64,000 nt of DNA, from NCBI RefSeq assembly GCF_024347055.1, contig NZ_AP024895.1, positions 3,100,001 through 3,164,000 of the forward strand, given 5' to 3'. The translations under genes and the position numbers were made by a program. The notes beneath the pieces are model-generated. The model was not told the origin of the DNA. It made no database searches and saw only the letters and a list, made by a program, of their open reading frames with translations. Positions 24,050-34,099 of this stretch are shown here, piece by piece; position 1 is the first letter of the stretch, and each line of letters begins with the position of its first letter. This DNA comes from Vibrio porteresiae DSM 19223. GTDB lineage: Bacteria; Pseudomonadota; Gammaproteobacteria; Enterobacterales; Vibrionaceae.

Positions 24050-26323
24050 TTACTCTTCTTCCGAAGCCGTCGTGTCAGACTCACCAATTTCAATCGAGGA
24101 GACACGTTGTAAACCGCGAGGTAACAAGCCACCACGGCGACCACGCTCACCACGATAGTTATCGAGGTCAGCCGGTTTCAAGCCCAGTTTACGTTTGCCT
24201 GCATACAAGGTAATGGAAGCGCCTTGAGGGATAACAACCAAGTGCGAGACCACTTCTTCACGAGATTTGGCTTTTGCAGCAGGAATGTTGATGATCTTGT
24301 TCCCTTTACCTTTGCTAAGCTGAGGCAAATCTTTAATTGGGAACAGCAACATACGACCTTGGTCAGTAATTGCTAAAATTTCATCTTCATCAATGCGTTG
24401 AATTGGCTGAGGTGTCAAGATTTCCGCATTATCAGGCAAGTTGACTAACGCTTTACCACTACGGTTCTTCGACAGCAAATCAGTGCCTTTACATACGAAG
24501 CCATAACCCGCATCAGAACCCACTAGCCATAACTGCTCTTCTTCACCCATTACAACTTGGCGAATTGAAGTCCCTTCAGCCAAATTCAAGCGACCCGTGA
24601 TCGGTTCACCTTGGCCGCGCGCCGATGGCAGAGTATGTGATTCCAGTGAGTAGCTGCGACCATCACTCGCAAGGAAAATCGCTTGCTGGTTACTCTTACC
24701 ACACGCATGCGCCAAATATTGGTCACCCGCTTTATAGCTTAAGCCCATGTAATCCACATCATGCCCTTTAGCATGACGCACCCAACCTTTGTCGGAGATG
24801 ATCACTGTAATAGCTTCATTAGGTAGCAAATCACGTTCAGTCAACGCTTTTGCTTCTTCACGTTCAACCAGAGGAGAACGGCGATCATCGCCATACTTCT
24901 CAGCATCTTCTTTAAGCTCTTTTTTCAGCAGCGTATTCATGCGGCGCTCAGAACCTAGCAATTGCTCCAGTTTCTCACGCTCTTTTTCCAACTCATCTTG
25001 TTCGCCACGAATTTTCATCTCTTCCAATTTGGCCAAGTGACGTAACTTGGTATCCAAAATGGCGTCAGCTTGAATATCACTGATCCCAAAGCGTGCCATC
25101 AGCACTTCTTTCGGCTCATCTTCATGACGGATGATTTCGATGACTTCATCGATGTTTAAGAAGGCAATTAACAAACCTTGCAAAATATGCAATCTTGCCA
25201 ATACCTTATCTAAACGATGTTGCAAACGTGCACGAACAGTATTGCGACGGTACACCAACCACTCAGAAAGAATTTGTACTAAGCCTTTCACTTGTGGACG
25301 ACCATCTAAGCCGATCATGTTGAGGTTCACACGGAAGCTTTTTTCAAGATCCGTTGAGGCAAACAGATGACTCATCACCAAATCGCAATCCACTCGGTTT
25401 GAACGTGGCACAATCACGATACGAGTTGGGTTTTCATGATCAGACTCATCACGTAAGTCTTCGATCATTGGTAGTTTTTTCGCGCGCATCTGGTTGGCAA
25501 TCTGCTCAAGCAACTTGGCACCAGACACTTGATGTGGCAATGCGGTAATCACGATGTCCGCATCTTCTTTATGCCAAACAGCACGCATTTTCACGCTACC
25601 ACGACCAGACGTATAGATCTTTTTCAGCTCAGCCTTAGGCGTAATGATTTCCGCTTCTGTCGGGAAATCAGGCCCTTTAACAAACGTCATTAGATCACGT
25701 AATTCAGCCGCTGGGTTATCGATCAAATGGATCGCCGCTTCAGCCACTTCTCGTACGTTATGTGGCGGAATATCCGTCGCCATACCTACCGCGATACCCG
25801 TTACCCCGTTAAGAAGAATATGAGGTAGACGCGCAGGCAGCATCTTCGGCTCTTTCATTGTGCCGTCAAAGTTCGGCTGCCATTCAACAGTGCCTTGCCC
25901 CAACTCACTCAACAATACTTCCGAAAATTTCGATAATTTCGCTTCGGTATAACGCATCGCCGCAAACGATTTTGGATCGTCTGGCGCACCCCAGTTCCCT
26001 TGACCATCAACCAATGGGTAACGGTAAGAGAATGGCTGAGCCATCAGTACCATCGCTTCATAACAAGCAGAATCACCATGTGGGTGATACTTACCTAATA
26101 CGTCACCGACGGTACGCGCCGATTTTTTATATTTTGCTGAAGCAGATAGCCCCAGCTCAGACATCGCATAAATAATACGGCGTTGTACGGGTTTTAAACC
26201 ATCGCCGATATAAGGCAATGCACGATCCATGATGACGTACATTGAGTAGTTTAAATACGCGTCTTCAGTAAAACGGCGTAGAGGTAACTGCTCTACACCT
26301 TCAAAACTCATCTCTGTTGACAT
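24050..26323 (-). CDS. parC: DNA topoisomerase IV subunit A
   Basis: Cutting and rejoining subunit of topoisomerase IV, which unlinks daughter chromosomes. The 757 residues carry the catalytic tyrosine Y125 in AAMRYTEAKLS and the quinolone-resistance region GKYHPHGDSACYEAM, with wild-type S85 and E89, so no target mutation for fluoroquinolone resistance is visible here. Three bases separate it from parE upstream. Last gene of a long unit that begins at nudF. Confidence 0.97.
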   Translation of the reverse strand: MSTEMSFEGVEQLPLRRFTEDAYLNYSMYVIMDRALPYIGDGLKPVQRRIIYAMSELGLSASAKYKKSARTVGDVLGKYHPHGDSACYEAMVLMAQPFSYRYPLVDGQGNWGAPDDPKSFAAMRYTEAKLSKFSEVLLSELGQGTVEWQPNFDGTMKEPKMLPARLPHILLNGVTGIAVGMATDIPPHNVREVAEAAIHLIDNPAAELRDLMTFVKGPDFPTEAEIITPKAELKKIYTSGRGSVKMRAVWHKEDADIVITALPHQVSGAKLLEQIANQMRAKKLPMIEDLRDESDHENPTRIVIVPRSNRVDCDLVMSHLFASTDLEKSFRVNLNMIGLDGRPQVKGLVQILSEWLVYRRNTVRARLQHRLDKVLARLHILQGLLIAFLNIDEVIEIIRHEDEPKEVLMARFGISDIQADAILDTKLRHLAKLEEMKIRGEQDELEKEREKLEQLLGSERRMNTLLKKELKEDAEKYGDDRRSPLVEREEAKALTERDLLPNEAITVIISDKGWVRHAKGHDVDYMGLSYKAGDQYLAHACGKSNQQAIFLASDGRSYSLESHTLPSARGQGEPITGRLNLAEGTSIRQVVMGEEEQLWLVGSDAGYGFVCKGTDLLSKNRSGKALVNLPDNAEILTPQPIQRIDEDEILAITDQGRMLLFPIKDLPQLSKGKGNKIINIPAAKAKSREEVVSHLVVIPQGASITLYAGKRKLGLKPADLDNYRGERGRRGGLLPRGLQRVSSIEIGESDTTASEEE

Positions 26324-26326
26324 TCA

Positions 26327-28213
26327 CTACACCTCAACTTCCGCCAAATCACCATTACTTTGCAGCCACGCACGACGGTCATCTGCTCGTTTTTTACCTA
26401 GCAGCATATCCATCATCTCTTCGGTAGCTTGCTCATCATCGATCGTTAACTGCACCAAACGGCGCGTATTAGGATCCATGGTGGTTTCACGCAGCTGAAT
26501 TGGGTTCATTTCACCCAACCCTTTGAATCGTTGGACGTTAATTTTTGCTTTCTTGGTGCTGAGACGATCCATGATGCTGTTTTTCTCTTGCTCATCCAGC
26601 GCATAATGAACCTCTTTACCGCAGTCGATACGGTACAAAGGTGGCATGGCGACATAAACATGCCCTTCAGCAACCAACTTATTAAAGTGGCGAGTAAACA
26701 GCGCACAAAGCAATGTTGCGATGTGTAGACCGTCAGAGTCCGCATCGGCCAAGATACAGACTTTACCGTAGCGTAAACCGTCGAGATTGTCGGTGTCTGG
26801 GTCAATACCCAGCGCAACAGAAATGTCGTGAACTTCTTGCGAGCCAAGCACCTGATCGCCAGCCACTTCCCAAGTATTCAGAATCTTACCGCGCAGCGGC
26901 ATGATGGCCTGAAACTCACGGTCGCGAGCCTGCTTAGCACTACCGCCCGCTGAGTCACCTTCCACAAGGAAGAGTTCAGTGCGGCTTAAATCTTGTTGTG
27001 AACAGTCGGTCAATTTACCCGGTAGCGCAGGACCAGAAGCGACCTTCTTACGCACCACTTTTTTACTGGCACGCATACGTTTATGAGCGTTCGCAATACA
27101 CGATTCAGCCAATAATTCCGCCAGTTGTGGACGTTCGTTAAGCCACAAACTAAAGGCATCTTTCACAACATTAGAGACAAAGCCCGACATTTGACGTGAA
27201 GACAAACGCTCTTTGGTCTGTCCGGCAAACTGTGGATCTTGCATCTTAACCGATAGCACATACGCACAACGGTCAAAAACGTCTTCACCCGTCAGCTTCA
27301 CACCACGCGGCAATAGGTTACGGAATTCACAGAACTCGCGCATTGCATCCAACAAGCCTTGGCGCAAACCGTTAACGTGCGTACCGCCTTGTGAGGTCGG
27401 AATCAAGTTAACGTAGCTTTCAGTGATTAAATCACCACCTTCTGGTAGCCACAGTAATGCCCAATCCGCCACTTCGGTTTCTGAACCAAAATGACCAGTG
27501 AAAGGTTCTTCTGGCATTAAAGTAAAACCTTTAACGCCTTCTGCTAGATAGTCTTTAAGGCCATCTTCGTAATACCAGCGATACTCTTTGTCGTTCACTT
27601 TGTCGGTAAAGGTAATCTCTAAACCAGGACATAGAACGGCTTTCGCACGCAAGTTACTGATAAGACGGCTTACAGAGAAATTAGGTGAATCGAAATATTT
27701 CGCTTCAGGCCAGAAATGGACACTAGTACCACTATTGCGGCGACCGCAGGTGCCAGTCACAGTTAAATCTGAAACTTTATCACCGTGTTCAAATGCAATT
27801 TCATACACCTGACCTTCACGGCGCACAGTGACTTCAACACGATTAGATAAGGCGTTTACTACGGAGATACCTACCCCGTGCAAACCACCGGAAAACTGAT
27901 AGTTTTTATTAGAAAACTTACCACCAGCATGCAATTTACAAAGGATAAGCTCCACCCCAGAGACTTTTTCAATTGGGTGAATATCCACTGGCATTCCTCG
28001 GCCGTCATCAATGACTTCGAGAGATTGATCAGCATGGAGAATGACCTGTACCTTAGTTGCATAACCGGCCAACGCTTCATCGACACTGTTGTCGATGACT
28101 TCTTGCCCTAAGTGGTTAGGACGCGTGGTATCCGTATACATCCCAGGTCGGCGACGTACTGGCTCTAAACCATTAAGAACCTCAATGGCTCCAGCATTAT
28201 ATTGTTCTGTCAT
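26327..28213 (-). CDS. parE: DNA topoisomerase IV subunit B
   Basis: ATPase subunit of topoisomerase IV. The 628 residues show the GHKL ATPase motifs (EVIDNSVDEALAG, DDGRGMPVDIHP, GGLHGVGISVVNALS), the TOPRIM glutamate EGDSAGGSAKQ and the metal aspartates LADADSDGLHI. The C-terminal RFKGLGEMNP is also conserved. Upstream, the 228-base gap to yqiA contains a 15-base palindrome (28311-28325) and a small hairpin (28379-28402). Confidence 0.97.
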   Translation of the reverse strand: MTEQYNAGAIEVLNGLEPVRRRPGMYTDTTRPNHLGQEVIDNSVDEALAGYATKVQVILHADQSLEVIDDGRGMPVDIHPIEKVSGVELILCKLHAGGKFSNKNYQFSGGLHGVGISVVNALSNRVEVTVRREGQVYEIAFEHGDKVSDLTVTGTCGRRNSGTSVHFWPEAKYFDSPNFSVSRLISNLRAKAVLCPGLEITFTDKVNDKEYRWYYEDGLKDYLAEGVKGFTLMPEEPFTGHFGSETEVADWALLWLPEGGDLITESYVNLIPTSQGGTHVNGLRQGLLDAMREFCEFRNLLPRGVKLTGEDVFDRCAYVLSVKMQDPQFAGQTKERLSSRQMSGFVSNVVKDAFSLWLNERPQLAELLAESCIANAHKRMRASKKVVRKKVASGPALPGKLTDCSQQDLSRTELFLVEGDSAGGSAKQARDREFQAIMPLRGKILNTWEVAGDQVLGSQEVHDISVALGIDPDTDNLDGLRYGKVCILADADSDGLHIATLLCALFTRHFNKLVAEGHVYVAMPPLYRIDCGKEVHYALDEQEKNSIMDRLSTKKAKINVQRFKGLGEMNPIQLRETTMDPNTRRLVQLTIDDEQATEEMMDMLLGKKRADDRRAWLQSNGDLAEVEV

Positions 28214-28310
28214 AATACGGAATGCTTTTATCGATAAATTATGAGTAACTTTACCACCCTATATTCAGAGCAGTAATCATTTTTACTTTGCGACACGCTT
28301 TAGCAGCACG

Positions 28311-28325
28311 TCACAGTTACTGTGA
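28311..28325. promoter_or_regulatory. 15-base palindrome upstream of parE
   Basis: TCACAGTTACTGTGA has perfect 7-base arms around a central T. It lies about 98 bases before the parE start, in the yqiA-parE gap. It is a possible operator. It is not a CRP site, because the half-sites point the wrong way (TCACA first). Confidence 0.35.
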
Positions 28326-28441
28326 AATAGCTCAGTAAAATGATGAAAGTCTAAGGGAGACATAGTCTGGATAAGACCTAATGATGTCAAGAGGCATCAT
28401 TAAGCGATGATTAATTTTATGACGTTTCCCGCAACGGCATC

Positions 28442-29026
28442 CTATAGATTTAAGAACTGGACGATTTTTTCAGGGTAACGCTCAAAATTGACAAAGCTAT
28501 GATCACCACCTTGCTCAACAGTTTGAACTGCATCACTATACTTAGTAATCGCTTGTTGGTAATCCAACACTTCATCGTTAGTTTGACTCAAGATCCACAC
28601 ACGATTTGGCTCAGGCAAGCGCAGACAATCTAACGCTTTGAGTTCATACATGTGACGTTCTTTTAGTTCGTACCGTTCGTGGGTGTAAGGGTTTTCTTGT
28701 AACCCTAGATAATCAACTAAAAGTTCATAGGGTTTGACCGCAGGGTTCACTAACACCGCAGGCACACCATACTTTTGATGCAACCAAGCAGAGAAATACC
28801 CCCCTAACGAGCTGCCCACCAAACCTATTTGATAGTTGGCTTGATACTCATCCATTAGCGCCTCAAGATAAAGAGCCGCCTCTTGTGGATAGTTGGGCAG
28901 TTTAGGCACCACTACTTTGATGTCTGGTCGATGCTCTTCACAATAACGGAGCATCACTTGCGCCTTATGTGACAGTGGCGAACTGTTGAAGCCATGGATG
29001 TACATCAGCATAGATGGCTTAGACAT
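28442..29026 (-). CDS. yqiA: Esterase YqiA (alpha/beta hydrolase)
   Basis: A 194-residue cytoplasmic carboxylesterase of the UPF0227/YqiA family. The nucleophile motif is GLVGSSLGGYFSAWL; the acid and histidine are likely in SQTNDEVLDY and GGDHSFVNFERYP. The opening MLMYIHGFNSSPLSHKA is typical. It lies between cpdA (2-base gap) and parE, the same order as in E. coli. The physiological substrate is unknown. Confidence 0.92.
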   Translation of the reverse strand: MSKPSMLMYIHGFNSSPLSHKAQVMLRYCEEHRPDIKVVVPKLPNYPQEAALYLEALMDEYQANYQIGLVGSSLGGYFSAWLHQKYGVPAVLVNPAVKPYELLVDYLGLQENPYTHERYELKERHMYELKALDCLRLPEPNRVWILSQTNDEVLDYQQAITKYSDAVQTVEQGGDHSFVNFERYPEKIVQFLNL

Positions 29027-29028
29027 AA

Positions 29029-29850
29029 TTAGTACCCATTTGCATTGTAGTCCGGCAGATAACGACCATTAGCAAGGCGTTTCACTTGTGTATCAATATG
29101 GCCATCGGGTTGCAGTTCCAATTCGCGCCAGCCCGGAGAACGGCGATCGACGGAAAACTCATTCGATTTAGGCTTAAACTGCACACAAGTTGACGGAGTC
29201 GCTAAAACCCTAACGCCTTGACACATCACATCCAACTCTTGATGAATATGACCACATAGCACTGCTTTAACGCGTGGATGCTTAGCCACTACCAACCAAA
29301 AATCTTCACTGCCTTTCAACGTGTGTTGATCTAACCATTCGCTGTCGACTAATACGGGATGATGATGCAATACAACCAATGCCCAACGATCTGAATGGGC
29401 AGTCAACGAGCTGTCGAGTAAAGCCAACTGCTCTGGGCTAAGGCGGCCATGAGGCACTCCCTCAACCTGAGAATCCAACATAATCACTAACCAATGATCG
29501 CCAACCAAGATTTCATGTTGAGAATGAATCTGTGCTGATGGGAGTTGGTTACCCATATGCGGTTTAAAATCATGGTTACCCGGCAACCAAAAACACGGTT
29601 TAACCAAAGGAGCAATACCTTGAGTAAAACGCTGATAGGATTCCTGACTGTGATCTTGAGAAATGTCTCCGGTCGCGAGAATCGCATCAAATTTGACTCG
29701 CTTATCCTGAACATCCTTTACCACTGCGGCAAAACTATCCGCCGTATTTACTCCCAGCAGACCACCGTCATCTGGTGCAAACAGATGAGTATCGGTTATC
29801 TGCAACAGCTTGACGCTGCCTGAGCTATCTATACTGGACGACACGTTCAA
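29029..29850 (-). CDS. cpdA: 3',5'-cyclic-AMP phosphodiesterase CpdA
   Basis: Class III metallophosphoesterase that hydrolyses cAMP and so tunes CRP activity. The 273 residues contain the metal-binding series ITDTHLFAP, ATGDISQDHS, LPGNHDF, VVLHHHPV and LCGHIHQELD. Part of the nudF-yqiB-cpdA-yqiA-parEC order shared with enterobacteria; the start is 18 bases from the yqiB stop. Confidence 0.94.
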   Translation of the reverse strand: MNVSSSIDSSGSVKLLQITDTHLFAPDDGGLLGVNTADSFAAVVKDVQDKRVKFDAILATGDISQDHSQESYQRFTQGIAPLVKPCFWLPGNHDFKPHMGNQLPSAQIHSQHEILVGDHWLVIMLDSQVEGVPHGRLSPEQLALLDSSLTAHSDRWALVVLHHHPVLVDSEWLDQHTLKGSEDFWLVVAKHPRVKAVLCGHIHQELDVMCQGVRVLATPSTCVQFKPKSNEFSVDRRSPGWRELELQPDGHIDTQVKRLANGRYLPDYNANGY

Positions 29851-29868
29851 AATCGATAAACCTGCTAA

Positions 29869-30318
29869 TTATTGAGGACTGATGTTGATAGGCGAACGGC
29901 TAATACCATGTCTCAAACAGAAGGTAAGCCAATCGCCTAAAAACCGGTTGATTTGTGCCTTTTCGTCTTTCTGCACCATATTCTCGTTTGGATAATCATA
30001 ACGAGCTTGCACGCGAGCGAGTTGATCCGTCGCAAACACTTCAGCAACTCGAGCATCGTGATATAGCCTGACAGACATTGTTGGCAAAGGAAACACCGCA
30101 ATTTGATCACTTTGACAAATATCGACCAAGGTCGTGTATTTTGTGACTTCAGAAACCTCCAACTGATAGGTCATGTGCGCTGCTTGATAACAACGCACCT
30201 CGCCCACTTCAGGTTGAGTAGGTAACAAAGCATTGAGCTTGGCATAGTTGGTTTCATAAACGCGCATCAGCTCTTTTAAGTCAACGTGATATGGTTTGTG
30301 CAAGATTATTTCTGCCAT
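29869..30318 (-). CDS. yqiB: DUF1249 protein YqiB
   Basis: A protein of about 149 residues of unknown function, conserved between nudF and cpdA in gammaproteobacteria. I start it at MAEIILHKPYHVDL (30318) because family members begin here; a frame open for 12 more codons lies inside nudF. Conserved parts are YTTLVDICQ, MSVRLYHDARVAEV, RYDYPNENMVQKDEK and NRFLGDWL. It overlaps the end of nudF by 13 bases, so translation is probably coupled. Confidence 0.88.
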   Translation of the reverse strand: MAEIILHKPYHVDLKELMRVYETNYAKLNALLPTQPEVGEVRCYQAAHMTYQLEVSEVTKYTTLVDICQSDQIAVFPLPTMSVRLYHDARVAEVFATDQLARVQARYDYPNENMVQKDEKAQINRFLGDWLTFCLRHGISRSPINISPQ

Positions 30319-30935
30319 TGCTTTCGTAAGGTTTGATAATTTAGCTCCAACCATTGCAGCGCAATAATCGATGCTCCGTTCTCAATTCGGCCATTTTTGA
30401 CCAACTGATATGCTTCTTCACGACTCACTACATGAACTTTAATGTCCTCTCCTTCATAGTCTAAACCATGAACGCCTTTTGCAAGAGAGGAGTCCACTTC
30501 ACCCACGTAGACTTCGAGTTTTTCTGAGCAACCACCTGAAGACGGATAGTAAGAGGTGATTTTTTCCAAGCGACCGACTTCAACGCCGGCTTCTTCCATC
30601 GCTTCACGACGCACGACTTCTTCTGGGCTCTCATCGCGATCAAAGATACCAGCGACGATTTCTAATTGCCAAGGATGAGCATGCTCTAAAGCACCGACAC
30701 GAATCTGTTCGATGATTACGACTTTATCTAGTTGAGGATCATAAGGAAGCATCGCTGCAGCGCTTCCTCGTTCAAACATCTCGCGGACAATAGGTTGGCT
30801 CCAACCGCCTTTAAACACACGGTGTTTAAAGGAATATTTAACCATGCGGAAAAATCCTTTAAATACCGTTTCCTTCGAGATGATTTCGAGATCTTGAGAG
30901 GAAAACTCCTCTTTAATCGGCCCTTTATCTTGCAT
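30306..30935 (-). CDS. nudF: ADP-ribose pyrophosphatase (Nudix)
   Basis: Hydrolyses ADP-ribose to AMP and ribose-5-phosphate. The 209 residues include a full Nudix box: G-x5-E-x7-REAMEEAG (GIFDRDESPEEVV then RREAMEEAGVEVG), followed by SYYPSSGGCSEKLEVYVG. First gene of the nudF-yqiB-cpdA-yqiA-parE-parC unit; divergent from tolC across a 232-base gap. Confidence 0.94.
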   Translation of the reverse strand: MQDKGPIKEEFSSQDLEIISKETVFKGFFRMVKYSFKHRVFKGGWSQPIVREMFERGSAAAMLPYDPQLDKVVIIEQIRVGALEHAHPWQLEIVAGIFDRDESPEEVVRREAMEEAGVEVGRLEKITSYYPSSGGCSEKLEVYVGEVDSSLAKGVHGLDYEGEDIKVHVVSREEAYQLVKNGRIENGASIIALQWLELNYQTLRKQWQK

Positions 30936-31092
30936 TCTAATCCCCTCCCAGTGAATCCTATAGTTTACTCATGGAACAAACTTCCCACCAAGGACATGGC
31001 TCAACTTTTTATACAATTTTTAAATTTTTATTTAGATAGTCAAAGTAAATAATTACTGTACACTTGCATAGCAAAAACAAATGTAGAAAACT

Positions 31093-31112
31093 TTAGCATC
31101 AATTATTGCTAA
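31093..31112. promoter_or_regulatory. Inverted repeat upstream of tolC
   Basis: TTAGCA, 8 bases, TGCTAA in the nudF-tolC gap, about 56 bases before the tolC ATG. It may be an operator or simply part of an AT-rich promoter. I do not recognise a regulator for it. Confidence 0.3.
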
Positions 31113-31167
31113 TTTACGTTAAACTCTTCCGACTAAGATTTTCAATACAATGGCAGGAATAGGACCA

Positions 31168-32493
31168 ATGAAAAAACTGCTCCCTATTTTGATTAGTGCA
31201 GCGCTTGGAGGCCTAAGTGCTTCCGCATGGGCAGACAATCTTGCTCAAATCTATGAATTAGCAAAGAAGAATGATCCACAACTTCTTGGTGTAGAAGCGC
31301 AACGTGACAACGCTTTTGAGGCGATTAACTCAAGCCGTAGCTCACTTTTACCGCAAATTAATTTGACCGCGGGCTACAACGTTAACCACAGTGATGAAGA
31401 TGTTCGTAACAGCAAAGCGCTGACTGCCGGTGTTAATTTCAGCCAAGAACTGTACAAACGTTCTAGTTGGCTATCTCTTGGTGTTGCAGAAAAACGCGCT
31501 CGTGAAGCCGACGCACAATACGCTGCAGCACAACAATCGCTCATTTTACGAGTTTCTTCTGCGTACTTCGAAGTACTGCGTGCTCAAGACAGCCTTGCAT
31601 TTGTTCGTGCAGAAAAAGCCTCTGTAGGTCGCCAATTAGATCAAACCAAACAACGTTTTGAAGTCGGTCTATCCGCGATTACTGACGTACATGACGCTCA
31701 AGCTCAATTCGATGCGGTTCTTGCTGACGAAGTTTTGGCACAAAACACATTGACCAACAGCTACGAAGCTCTACGCGAAATTACAGGTCAAGAAGCCACT
31801 CACCTGAGCATTTTGGATACGGATCGTTTCTCAACCAGCGAACCGAATGAGACCATCAATCAGTTGGTAAAAGATGCGGAAGAGAAAAACCTTTCTCTAC
31901 TAGCAAGCCGTATTGCTAAAGATATCGCGAAAGACAATATCTCGATTGCGAAATCCAATAACCTCCCATCACTCACTCTGGATGGCGGTTATAACTACAA
32001 TCGTGAATACGATTCAGATTACGCGTATTACGACACCTACGCAGGTCACAACACCAAAGACCTGAATGTTGGTATCAACCTTTCGATCCCACTGTACACT
32101 GGTGGTAACTTAACGTCGTTGAACAAACAAGCTGAGTTCTCATTCGTTAAAGCGAGCCAAGATCTTGAAGCGCAATACCGCAGTGTAGTAAAAGATGTTC
32201 GCGCCTATAACAACAACATCAATGCATCAATTGGTGCAATTCGCGCGTATCAACAATCTTTGGTCTCTGCAAAATCAGCATTAAAAGCAACAGAAGCAGG
32301 TTTTGAAGTCGGCACTCGTACCATCGTTGACGTGCTTGACTCGACTCGTCGTCTTTACGACGCGAACAAGAATCTAGCTGACGCACGTTACGATTACATT
32401 CTGAACGTACTGCAATTGCGTCAAGCAACCGGTACTTTGACAGAGCAAGATGTTTTAGACATCAACGCAGGTCTGAAAAAATCAGATAACTAA
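31168..32493 (+). CDS. tolC: Outer-membrane efflux channel TolC
   Basis: Trimeric outer-membrane/periplasmic tunnel used by RND, MFS and ABC efflux pumps and type I secretion. The ATG at 31168 follows AGGAATAGGACC and begins a signal peptide cut after SAWA (residue 22), giving 441 residues; an in-frame ATG six codons earlier has no such context. Two internal repeats of the OEP fold are visible (AYFEVLRAQDSLAFVRAEKA and the related C-terminal AYQQSLVSAKSALKATEAGF), with RFEVGLSAITDVHDAQAQ and GFEVGTRTIVDVLDSTRR as matching pairs. Monocistronic with its own terminator. Confidence 0.96.
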   Translation: MKKLLPILISAALGGLSASAWADNLAQIYELAKKNDPQLLGVEAQRDNAFEAINSSRSSLLPQINLTAGYNVNHSDEDVRNSKALTAGVNFSQELYKRSSWLSLGVAEKRAREADAQYAAAQQSLILRVSSAYFEVLRAQDSLAFVRAEKASVGRQLDQTKQRFEVGLSAITDVHDAQAQFDAVLADEVLAQNTLTNSYEALREITGQEATHLSILDTDRFSTSEPNETINQLVKDAEEKNLSLLASRIAKDIAKDNISIAKSNNLPSLTLDGGYNYNREYDSDYAYYDTYAGHNTKDLNVGINLSIPLYTGGNLTSLNKQAEFSFVKASQDLEAQYRSVVKDVRAYNNNINASIGAIRAYQQSLVSAKSALKATEAGFEVGTRTIVDVLDSTRRLYDANKNLADARYDYILNVLQLRQATGTLTEQDVLDINAGLKKSDN

Positions 32494-32518
32494 ACATTGC
32501 GTTAGCAAACGGGTTTAG

Positions 32519-32553
32519 AAAAAAAACGCCAGCATTGTATGCTGGCGTTTTTA
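32519..32553. terminator. Bidirectional terminator between tolC and hldE
   Basis: AAAACGCCAGCAT / ATGCTGGCGTTTT with a 3-base loop, A-run on the left and T-run on the right. It serves the convergent tolC and hldE transcripts. Confidence 0.9.
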
Positions 32554-32603
32554 TTGAAGAATTTTAAAAACCAATATAAGAGAACAATAAAAGTGTGGCG
32601 AAA

Positions 32604-34034
32604 TTAACCACGCCCACCTTTAATCGCTTCGATGATTTCCGTGGTTGAACAACCATCTTCAAAGTTCAATACGCGCACTTCACCACCCGCTGCGATCACT
32701 TCTTTCCCACCAGCAATATCTTCTGGTTTGTAGTCACCGCCTTTGACAAGCAAGGATGGTAAAACCGCAGAGATTAGGCGTTGAGGGGTGTCTTCACTAA
32801 ATGGTACTACCCAGTCAACTGCACCCAATCCAGCCAACACGGCCATACGACGATCCGTTGAATTAACAGGACGGCCAGGGCCTTTGAGACGTTTAACTGA
32901 ATCATCTGTGTTGACAGCAACGATAAGGCGGTCACCCAATTCAGCAGCATTATTCAAGTAAGAGACGTGTCCTGCATGCAGAATGTCAAAGCAGCCATTG
33001 GTCATTACCACTTTCTCACCACGGGCTTTAGCACGTTTCACCGCTTCAATTAACTTAGCTTCGGTGATCACACCAAATTCGGTATCACGGCTACCGTGTA
33101 CCGCTTCGGCAAGTTCAATTGTTGAAACCGTTGATGTCCCCAGTTTTCCAACGACAACACCTGCAGCAGCATTGGCTAGCGCACAAGCTTCATCAAGAGG
33201 TTTGCCAGCCGAAACAGAGGCAGCCAACACAGAGATGACTGTGTCTCCGGCACCTGTTACGTCGTACACTTCTTTCGCTTGAGTTGGTAAATGGAAAGGC
33301 TCTTGGCCACGACGCAGTAGCGTCATGCCATGTTCGCTGCGAGTCACTAACAAGGCTTGAAGATCAAATTTTTCAATAAGCTCAAGACCTTTAGTTACCA
33401 ACTCATCGTCTGATTTGACTTTGCCAACCACTTGCTCAAACTCAGACATGTTTGGCGTCAGCATAGTCGCACCACGGTAACGCTCAAAATCAGTGCCTTT
33501 TGGATCGATAAAGACCGGAACATTCGCCGCACGTGCTTTTTGGATAAATTGCTGTACGTGTTCCAGAGCACCTTTCGCATAGTCAGACAAAATCACCGCT
33601 TTCACTTTCGGTAACGCACTTTCCATGCGAGACAGAATGAGATTGGCATCGGTGTTTTCAAACTTATCTTCAAAATCTAAGCGAATCAGTTGCTGACCAC
33701 GACTTAACACACGCAGTTTGGTGATGGTTGGATAGCCAGACAAAGCAACGAAATCGCAACTCACATTGAGAGAAGACAATTTGTTTTCTAACACTTGCGC
33801 TGGTTCATCTTGACCAGTCAAACCAATAATGTGTGCATAGCCACCCAATGAAGCAATGTTCATCGCGACGTTGGCTGCACCACCAGGACGCTCTTCATTT
33901 TGTTCTACTTTTACGACTGGGACTGGCGCTTCCGGAGAAATGCGTCCGGTTGGGCCATACCAGTAACGATCAAGCATGACGTCACCAATGATCAACACAC
34001 CTGCGTCACTGTAGTCAGGTAGAATGGGCTTCAT
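32604..34034 (-). CDS. hldE: Bifunctional heptose 7-phosphate kinase / heptose 1-phosphate adenylyltransferase
   Basis: Two steps of ADP-heptose synthesis for the lipopolysaccharide inner core. The 476 residues fuse a PfkB-type kinase (about 1-318; GGAANVAMNIASLGG and DVTGAGDTVISVLAA with the catalytic Asp) to a nucleotidyltransferase (about 344-476; MTNGCFDILHAGHVSYL with the HAGH motif, then VKGGDYKPEDIAGG). Located after glnE by 65 bases, as in enterobacteria. Confidence 0.96.
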   Translation of the reverse strand: MKPILPDYSDAGVLIIGDVMLDRYWYGPTGRISPEAPVPVVKVEQNEERPGGAANVAMNIASLGGYAHIIGLTGQDEPAQVLENKLSSLNVSCDFVALSGYPTITKLRVLSRGQQLIRLDFEDKFENTDANLILSRMESALPKVKAVILSDYAKGALEHVQQFIQKARAANVPVFIDPKGTDFERYRGATMLTPNMSEFEQVVGKVKSDDELVTKGLELIEKFDLQALLVTRSEHGMTLLRRGQEPFHLPTQAKEVYDVTGAGDTVISVLAASVSAGKPLDEACALANAAAGVVVGKLGTSTVSTIELAEAVHGSRDTEFGVITEAKLIEAVKRAKARGEKVVMTNGCFDILHAGHVSYLNNAAELGDRLIVAVNTDDSVKRLKGPGRPVNSTDRRMAVLAGLGAVDWVVPFSEDTPQRLISAVLPSLLVKGGDYKPEDIAGGKEVIAAGGEVRVLNFEDGCSTTEIIEAIKGGRG

Positions 34035-34099
34035 TATGGATCTCCAATATTCAATATGCCGCGAAGTTTACCATAGCCTTCGCGACGACTAAAACTCTC

